Below, piece after piece: positions 57,711-64,000 of a stretch of 64,000 nt of DNA. Position 1 is the stretch's first letter. Each line of letters starts with the position of its first letter. Under the pieces are notes generated by a model. The model was not told the DNA's origin, did no database searches, and saw only the letters and a list, made by a program, of their open reading frames with translations. Both the position numbers and the translations under genes were made by a program. Source of the stretch: Chamaecyparis obtusa (lineage: Eukaryota; Streptophyta; Pinopsida; Cupressales; Cupressaceae); NCBI GenBank assembly GCA_027943335.1, contig BSBK01000966.1, forward strand, positions 434,001 to 498,000, given 5' to 3'.

Positions 57711-59318
57711 CTGAACCAGCTGTAGTACCCTCATCATGGCCGCAAGGATCAAAATTATGCAAAAAAAGTGGTAAAAGCAACACATCCACTTATTTTTTAA
57801 TGACATAAAATACTACTATAACATAAAAACTATTATTGAACTTTTGTTATAATTAAAAATTACATTAATACTTACTCAGTAATTTTGAGATAGGTGCATC
57901 AGTTTAGTTGCCCTCTTTTGTGACTCAAGAGCCGGAGGGAATATAGATGCCAATTTAGTTAATCTATTTCCAATTTTTTGGAGGCATTTTTTAATTGCAA
58001 AGGTTGGCTCATCACAAGCACCAAAATCAACAACTAGGTCCTTGTCAAAGGACTCCTCTTCAGGGACTGTGGGTTCCTTTCCTTTTCTCTACTGACCACT
58101 TGTCTGTGACAACAATATTACTAACACTATTAGAATTAATCTAAAATAGTGATGAAAATAATGTAATAAAAAACTTTATTTAACATTTTGCTTCTATCAA
58201 ATTTGTAGTTCAATAACAAAGAGGTTTACCTGCTAGGAAGAAGTGCATGCACGATCATCATTGTCCCCACTACGTGGTTTCTCCATATTGTGGTCCTATG
58301 TTATTATTTAAAGTTAACCAATAATTAGAAAGGACTACATTAATAAATTTCATTAGAAGATGATGATGGAGATGAGGTGGATGGTGAGGAGACTCTCTAA
58401 ATGTGGTTGGCAAAAAAACTCAATTATTTAATGGTACATAGTATGTACCTACACCCTAATGATAGTGACATCATTTGTATCTATGCGATTCAAATTGTAA
58501 TCAATAAGCAACTCTTCCCCTGCACTTATTGATTTTATCACACATACAAATACATGATTTCCCTCGCGCACCTCAAATATGCAATTGGGTTGCTTAATAG
58601 TTGACAGAGGTCGCGTGCTATTTATAAAACCTACAATATTCCTAGATGCTTTTCTCTTTCTGTCAATGTATATAGCCACTCTTTTACTTTGCTCATTGTC
58701 TTTTTGTTGAATATAATTTGCCGAGAGTGCATACCTATGCATACTTTTTTTATATTGAACAATTCGCATCCAACTTCTGTAATCGTAACAAGGTCCAACA
58801 TACTCCATCAATTCAACAAATTTGTTGTAAGAGACCTTTATGCAATCCATGGAAAATAAGCCCAAACCATGTATTGACGATGGTGCAATATGATATATCT
58901 TGCCTTTAACACTAAAATAAGTGTTTATTGGAGGAAGTTCCTTGGGGACCCATTGTTTCTGTAGATTTTGGTACTAAGAGGGCACCTCGATGTCACCTTT
59001 TCTCTCATCATCATAAGAACATGACCCCCCTTGAGCAAGGAAAAATTTCATCCATCTATTGAATTTCCTTCTAGTCTTTTGACCTCTAGTTGATCTTCCT
59101 AATTCAGACATACTAAATGACTCACTTTCTTCACTTGAGGAAGACACATCTGAAAAATACCTATTTGCTACTACCTACACTCCATCAAATGAGAGAGATA
59201 GCAAGTAATGCGAGATATTTTCAAAAATGTGAAATACATTAATCTCTATAGGGTGTATTGACTTATACTTGTCGATCCATGAGACTGTGTGGGATGCTCG
59301 TGAAAGGAGTCCGGGTAC
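57711..59318 (-). pseudogene. SET-domain gene in the CACTA, exons A-D, joined in phase to the Transposase_24-like exons
   Basis: Exon A (59318-58449) follows ATGTAG and reads VPGLLSRASHTVSWIDKYKS, TAG, an acidic/Ser stretch, MSELGRSTRGQKTRRKFNRW, TAG at ~58978, then a SET domain: APSSIHGLGLFSMD (SxIxGxGLF), a Tyr-rich insert, NIVGFINSTRP with KQPNCIFEV, and ISAGEELLIDYNLNRID (GEELxxDY). TAG at 58449 sits right at a donor (GTACAT). Exon B (58295-58230), exon C (58103-57876, EPTVPEEESFDKDLVVDFG) and exon D (~57756-57711) follow, and A to C all join in phase 0. SET proteins methylate lysines, often on histones. Every stop fits CAG to TAG except the TGA at the end of exon C. Confidence 0.65.
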
Positions 59319-59673
59319 CTACATATGTAACTCAATTATCTAATGTTAGCTAAAAAACTCATGATACATATTGTGAGTTTGAAGAGAGTTCGTGCCATTG
59401 TGATAGAACTTACTTTATCTAATATGGTTCATTGTTAAACAAATTAAGGGTAGAGTAGTTATTACTTAGTTTTTGGTGGGGGACAATGAAGATATGTTTG
59501 AAAAATAGTAGGTCTTCTTTAGTATTTCATGAATTTTTACCACATATACTATTTCAAGCCTTTGAGTCTTGGAGAAGAAGAATGGTGTAAGTTGAATAGA
59601 TCAGAGTGAATGGGGTGTTGAAACATGGTGAATAGACCATGATGAGATGATACTTGATGTCGTGACTAAGTTT
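59319..59673. other. CACTA internal DNA upstream of the SET gene
   Basis: No exon recognised. Possible site of an upstream intron or promoter of the minus-strand gene. Confidence 0.4.
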
Positions 59674-61105
59674 CCCTCACAAACATCGGCATAGACTAGT
59701 TTTACTAAGTTTCCTTTCTCTATTTTGAGGTTTCCTTTCTCTGCCACAGGCATACTGTCAGAGGGTTCATTGAAAAAATGATCCTTCAAATGGTTACTAT
59801 GAATATGAATGATTTGATATAGCATATTTCTCATTTTACTTGAAGTTTGGAATAACTTGTGCAAGGGTGAAAGTAGTTTTGATCATTTTGGTCATGACTG
59901 TTCCTCTACACAGTCAGGAAATGTAACTGTCTAATGATTATATGTAATGTTGAATGGATTAAATGCTTTATTCTTGGTAGAAGTGAATGGAAGGAATAGT
60001 GTTGGTGTTAGGTTTCATTTATTATTGAATTTAATGGTTTCCAAGATGTGTTGAGGAGTTTGCTCCTTGTTTAATGTTAACTGTTCCTGTACAATCCACT
60101 CATACAACAGTGAAATGCTATGTGGAAGGGATGGTTGATAGTGTTCCTTGAGGGAAGGAGGATTTTGAAAGACTTTTTATCATTGTATTGTGTATTTCCA
60201 ATATGTCTGGATGTAGGGCAGACTAGGAAAATGAAGGATCACTCACTGATTGCATGATAACCCGATTTTGAAGGGTCACTGGTTGAGGGGACAGTCAAGG
60301 TTCAGATGATTGCGCCATTGGAGGACCCTATTTCTTTGTAGTAATTGCTATTCAAATTGGATGCATGGATTTCTTGTAAATTATCAGCTGCTATGTATCC
60401 TGCAACTTCATCCATAAATCTCCATATACTTCTCTAGGGTTGTAAGCCACTTAGGGATCAAAATACAGAGACTAAATCAAAATCATTCTTTGTCCTATTT
60501 CCTTTTAACAAAGTCTCAACTATCAATGATAAAATATACATTTGATGCCCTAAGCTATCAAATATACAAATGGCACGTACCTAGAAGCTCACTAGGAGAA
60601 TGAAGGATCACTCACTAATTACATGATAACCTAGTTTTGAAGGGTCATTGGTTGAGGGGACAGTCAAGGTCTGGATGATTGGGCCATTGGAGGACCCTAG
60701 TTCTTTGTATTAATTGCTAGTTAAATTGGATGCATGGATTTATTGTGAATTATCAGCTGCTATGTATCCTGCAACTCCATCTGTAAATCTGCATATACTT
60801 CTCTAGGGTTGTAAGCCACTTAGGGATCAAAATAGAGAAACTAAATAAAAATTATTCTTTGTCCTATTTCTTTTAACAAAATATCAACTATCAATGATAC
60901 AATACATTTGATGCCCTAAGCTATCAATACAAATGGCACCTAGCTAGAGGCTCATAGGCTGTCCATTTGATAACCATAGTCAACATTTCAAAAAAATGGA
61001 TATCCTTGAGCACAAGCACCAATAACATCAAATAATGGAGTTAAAGCACGGGCTAGGGCACGACACCAGTAGAATGCAGTCATTTCAATGAAAGAAATTT
61101 ACAAT
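59674..61105 (+). repeat. 1.43-kb direct repeat, copy 2, within CACTA
   Basis: Same orientation as 38645-40075, including the tandem ~360-bp unit. The two copies bracket the central ~20 kb of the CACTA, including the Gypsy element and the SET/transposase-like gene. Confidence 0.8.
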
Positions 61106-61559
61106 GGTGTCATTAAAAATATATGCCAGTAATATCAACAAACGTGAATCCAAACATTTGAATACAGTGAATCGATATCCTTGAGCACAAGCACCAATAA
61201 CATCAAATAATAGAGATAAAGCACTGGCTACAACATGACACTAGTAGAATGTGGTCATTTCAAAGAGCATTAATGATCAAATAAAATGAAATGCATTTGA
61301 ATATGATGCCAGAGGCTTGAAAGATGAAGAAATCACATACCTTCTCCCGCACTTGGCTTTCACTCCTTTTCTCCTGCTCCCTCTATCCAATTGAAATAAA
61401 AATGATGAAGTTGTTTCACTTTTTTTTTAAATGTATACCCCGAATCTGTTGGATTTTTGATGGTCAATTAAACACCCATCGTAATACCGACATCATCGGG
61501 GCCTATTATAGAAAAAAACACCAAATTCATAAGAAAAAGTTACCCGTCGAAAACTTATG
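61106..61559 (-). repeat. Right subterminal region of the CACTA
   Basis: 61130-61420 is the inverted counterpart of 37970-38280. The last ~120 bases before the terminal repeat have a few GTCGAAA-type motifs. A plus-strand frame at 61324-61638 crosses the element's end and is not a gene. Confidence 0.65.
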
Positions 61560-61587
61560 TCGAAATTTGGGCCCAAATGTAGTAGTG
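61560..61587 (-). repeat. Right terminal inverted repeat of the CACTA
   Basis: Reverse complement begins CACTACTACATTTGGG; one mismatch to 34974-35001 over 28 bases. AAT follows at 61588-61590. Confidence 0.95.
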
Positions 61588-63174
61588 AATGTATTCTTGT
61601 ATATGCAAAATTGTCCATCAAGGTATCTAGAATTGTGAGTGTTTCACATATTTAGGCATGAACTTGCTCTTGAATTCATTTATAAAAGAATTAACACTAA
61701 GTTTTTCAGTTATTAGGTCACACCGTTTTCCAACTTTTCCATCCTTCAATGGATACTCAACAGTTTTAAATCTTTGTACATCAACTAATTGTTGTCCAAA
61801 ATCAAATGAAATATTTTCATGCAAACATTCATCTAATAATGTAAGATTGCCACATACATCACATACACTAGAAACACATGCATTCAAAAGATAAAATTTC
61901 TCATTAGGTGGGTTACAAAATAAATTTGATATAAACTCCTTTACAGTTTGAGGTGGTATATTTATACCACATTCCTGCAACATTTCATTAGTATGCATAG
62001 TAGAACATATAGATCAAAAAATATCATAATGATAATGAAATTGAACATGAGTTTTGCAACACCAGGTGATTCTTTCTTTGTTAATCCTTACATACCATGG
62101 TTTACATTTTTCAAAAGATCTTTGACTAATACTAATAGTTAACATCTTATCATCCACAATTTTTTTATACAATTCTATTTGAGTCATATCTAAAAGGTGT
62201 TTTGGATGTGGATCATGAACTTTTGAACCAACTCTTAATTTAAGAACATCTCTCGCATTAGGGGATACTCTTGTATTATCGTGCAAAATATTTTCAATCA
62301 AAGTTTTGACTTCACCAGTAAGTTTCATGTCAGACCTGAGGAGTCTACCACTGAAGGTCTATAAATGGTTTGCCGGATCACTTTCAAAGTTAACTCTTCT
62401 CTTTACAGCTCTTGTTAAAGTTTTATGATTAATATTAAGATATCCACTTATGTTTGAAATCATTCTTTTATTAGTAGTAGTTTTATTTACTAAAGCTGTT
62501 GTTATTGCTCATCATGCCGCATTACTATCTTTAGAATGACTTTTCTTTCCAATTGTGTCAAAGGCACTAGCAACAGTTGATACAACTTGTTTTAGAAACT
62601 CATCCTTCTTCTTAGTTTTCACATCAATGCCTAATCTCTCCATCACTTTTTGCATTTTAGATATTTTAATTAATTGTAACATTAATTGACATTGAAACCC
62701 AAATTTCTTATTATAAAAAAATTGTTTAAACAATCTGTTCACATGTGTCCTAATCTATCTCGATGAAACCAAACCACGTAGATTGTCTAACACATCAATT
62801 TTTATTTGAAATTGTTCATTTATTTCATTATCATTCAAATGAGTTTCTTTCTTAATCAGTGTTTCTATGTCTACATTTACATTGTGGATTTCAATCTGAA
62901 TTGGTGTTTGATTTTCAGTTTCAATTGGGGTTTGACTTTCAGTTCCTTTATCATTATGATTAACATTACTAATTTTTGAAATTTCACGTTCAATTAAATT
63001 TGATAATCTATTTTCAAGAATAGAATTTAAATCATTTTTATTGTAACCTGCTTCTAGAAAATCATGAACATCTTTATCAGAATAAGTTGTAACATTTGGA
63101 TGTGAAGACATACCTATATCCAATACTAGATTAGAAGATGCACCTGATTTTTCTTCTTCAACCTCTGCATCCAT
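61588..63174 (-). pseudogene. Transposase-like gene 2 of element X, N-terminal half
   Basis: Starts at the ATG at 63174 (MDAEVEEEKSGASSNLVLDI). One frame to 61627 is broken by a few stops (e.g. 62755, 62512). An acidic N-terminus and charged helices (~1-140) lead to KRRVNFESDPANHL, SDMKLTGEVKTLIENILHDN, RDVLKLRVGSKVHDPHPKHL, RSFEKCKPWYVRINKERIT, then NACVSSVCDVCGNLTLLDEC (a CxxC knuckle-like pair), FDFGQQLVDVQRFKTVEYPL and FINEFKSKFMPKYVKHSQF. A one-base shift follows, then the CACTA. The sense resumes at 34973 with one AAT removed. The product would be ~900-1,000 residues. Transposase role is inferred from the motifs in the other half. Confidence 0.6.
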
Positions 63175-63540
63175 TATGGTGTCTTGATTGTCCTCCTCTT
63201 TTGAAACAATTGTTGAACTCGATGCTCCAACATTATTCAGGTTTCAAAGTCTTTCTCTTCTTTCTCATTGTCATTTTGCCTCCTCTCTATTTTCTGCAAA
63301 CTCCTCAGATGTTAGAACCTTCATTGACCTCTTTCTACGTCAGTTTGATCCCATTTTTGCACCAAAATTTGAGTTCAAACAATCTTTTTTGAATGTTATA
63401 TCCAAGATAAGACAAAAATATAGAATGTTGGTAGAAATATTCTCTTTGTCTGCTATGGATCGATACAAAATAGATTGAAAAGTCATCAATCATTAGATCA
63501 GGCCCATAGTCTTGTCTTTTTGGTTGCAATGAATCTTTAC
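63175..63540 (-). other. 5' flank of the minus-strand gene
   Basis: The frame extends ~20 codons upstream of the ATG at 63174 (NLNNVGASSSTIVSKEEDNQ) before a stop near 63240, so the true start could be slightly earlier or in an upstream exon. Promoter elements were not identified. Overlapping small frames here have no recognisable features. Confidence 0.35.
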
Positions 63541-63544
63541 AAAA

Positions 63545-63615
63545 TAGGCGCCCGTTTTGTAGTTTCACAAAACGGGCACCCATTTTTTAGTTTCGCAAAA
63601 CGGGCACCCGTTTTG
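63545..63615. repeat. Cluster of GGGC(G/A)CCCG motifs, right side
   Basis: Three ~27-base units, each with GG(G)C(G/A)CCC(G/A)TTTT followed by GTAGTTTC(A/G)C-type sequence. The core is that of the cluster at 16905-17140, on the other side of the two convergent element X genes. Confidence 0.65.
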
Positions 63616-63639
63616 TAAATCTATGAGCGGGAACCTTAC

Positions 63640-64000
63640 ATGCTAGCTTGGGTTTTGGTTTGAGACAGGCTTGGTGGGACCAAGCCTATGCTTGACCTTG
63701 CAAAAAAATGGCTAAGGCATTACAAAATACAATTTTTGCCTTGCAATAATTTTTTGGACATCTTCCCGAATGAATTTTTCAATAAAGCGAAAACCCATTT
63801 TAGCTCTTATTGTGGAGATTATAAAAATATAAATTTTATAGTGATATGATAAATTTTAATATTTATACAATATTTATTAAGCCAATGTGGTACCTAAGCT
63901 TGAAATACCAAGGTTAACTAAATCTTTAATAACTTTTTTAATTTTACACTTTTTGAAAAATGAGTTATATGAGACCAATCTACATAGGATTAGCTTCAAA
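63640..64000. other. Right-end flank without features
   Basis: AT-rich; a short palindrome (GGCTTGGTGGGACCAAGCC) near 63668. No gene or repeat partner in the window. Confidence 0.4.

Larger units (their letters stand above)
34974..61587 (-). mobile_element. CACTA (En/Spm) transposon, 26.6 kb, with nested insertions
   Basis: The ends are 28-bp inverted repeats with one mismatch, beginning CACTACTACATTTGGG (34974-35001 and 61560-61587), flanked by AAT. The gene it interrupts reads through when the element and one AAT are removed. Without the Gypsy insertion it is ~15.3 kb. Recognised content: subterminal CTGTC-type repeats, hairpins, a NOG1 fragment, a 1.43-kb direct duplication, and on the minus strand a SET/Transposase_24-like spliced gene. 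No TNP2-type (DDE) CACTA transposase was recognised, so it may be non-autonomous or too decayed. Confidence 0.93.

Noticed and set aside
38645..61105. The 1.43-kb direct repeats as LTRs of a further retrotransposon
   Set aside because: No TG...CA termini, primer-binding site, polypurine tract or target duplication was found at their edges.
61324..61638. Plus-strand 104-codon frame
   Set aside because: It crosses the CACTA right end and its target duplication, so it spans an insertion junction and is not a gene.

Overview
This window looks like gene-poor, transposon-dominated nuclear DNA of a land plant with a large genome. The evidence is plant-type Copia and Gypsy LTR elements with initiator-tRNA-Met primer sites, a CACTA (En/Spm) transposon with AAT target duplications, hAT transposase remains, GT-AG introns and long CT microsatellites. 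A gymnosperm or other large-genome lineage is plausible, but the species cannot be fixed from the sequence. No rRNA, tRNA or intact host gene was found.

Layout. (1) 1-8056: an LTR element whose 5' LTR is cut by the window edge. Pol is absent; in its place is a ~1,200-codon ORF between zinc-knuckle gag remains and the 3' LTR. (2) 8077-10482: a dead hAT transposase in one frame. (3) 10871-14687 (-): a dead long ORF with a G-patch domain and coiled coils, not recognised as a named family. (4) 15640-16231 (-): an unrecognised broken coding remnant. (5) 16900-29450: GC-rich GGGCGCCCG-type motifs, then AT-rich repeat units and CT microsatellites, with LTR elements inserted in the CT tracts (18121-22696, 22728-23577, 24883-28823). 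(6) 29537-32443 (+): a decayed multi-exon gene with proline, HGGY and DEGT repeats. (7) 33579-34973 and 61588-63174 (-): two halves of one decayed transposase-like gene, split by a 26.6-kb CACTA element (34974-61587; 28-bp inverted ends, AAT duplication). GGGCACCCG motifs recur at 63545-63615, so 16.9-63.6 kb may be one very large DNA transposon encoding two convergent genes.

Nesting. Inside the CACTA is a Gypsy element (44068-55364, CATCT duplication). Inside the Gypsy 3' LTR is a Copia element (52300-54950, CATTC duplication) carrying an uninterrupted 634-codon gag-protease-partial-integrase ORF. With the host transposon this makes four levels. The CACTA also carries a SET-domain reading frame that appears to splice in phase into exons resembling the plant En/Spm Transposase_24 domain, a fragment of the host GTPase gene NOG1, long hairpins, and a 1.43-kb direct duplication.

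No reverse transcriptase domain was recognised anywhere, so every LTR element here is non-autonomous or internally deleted. Most frames are closed by stops one C-to-T (or G-to-A) change from CAG, CGA or TGG, as expected of methylated, silenced repeats. All calls come from reading the sequence; no database search was run.
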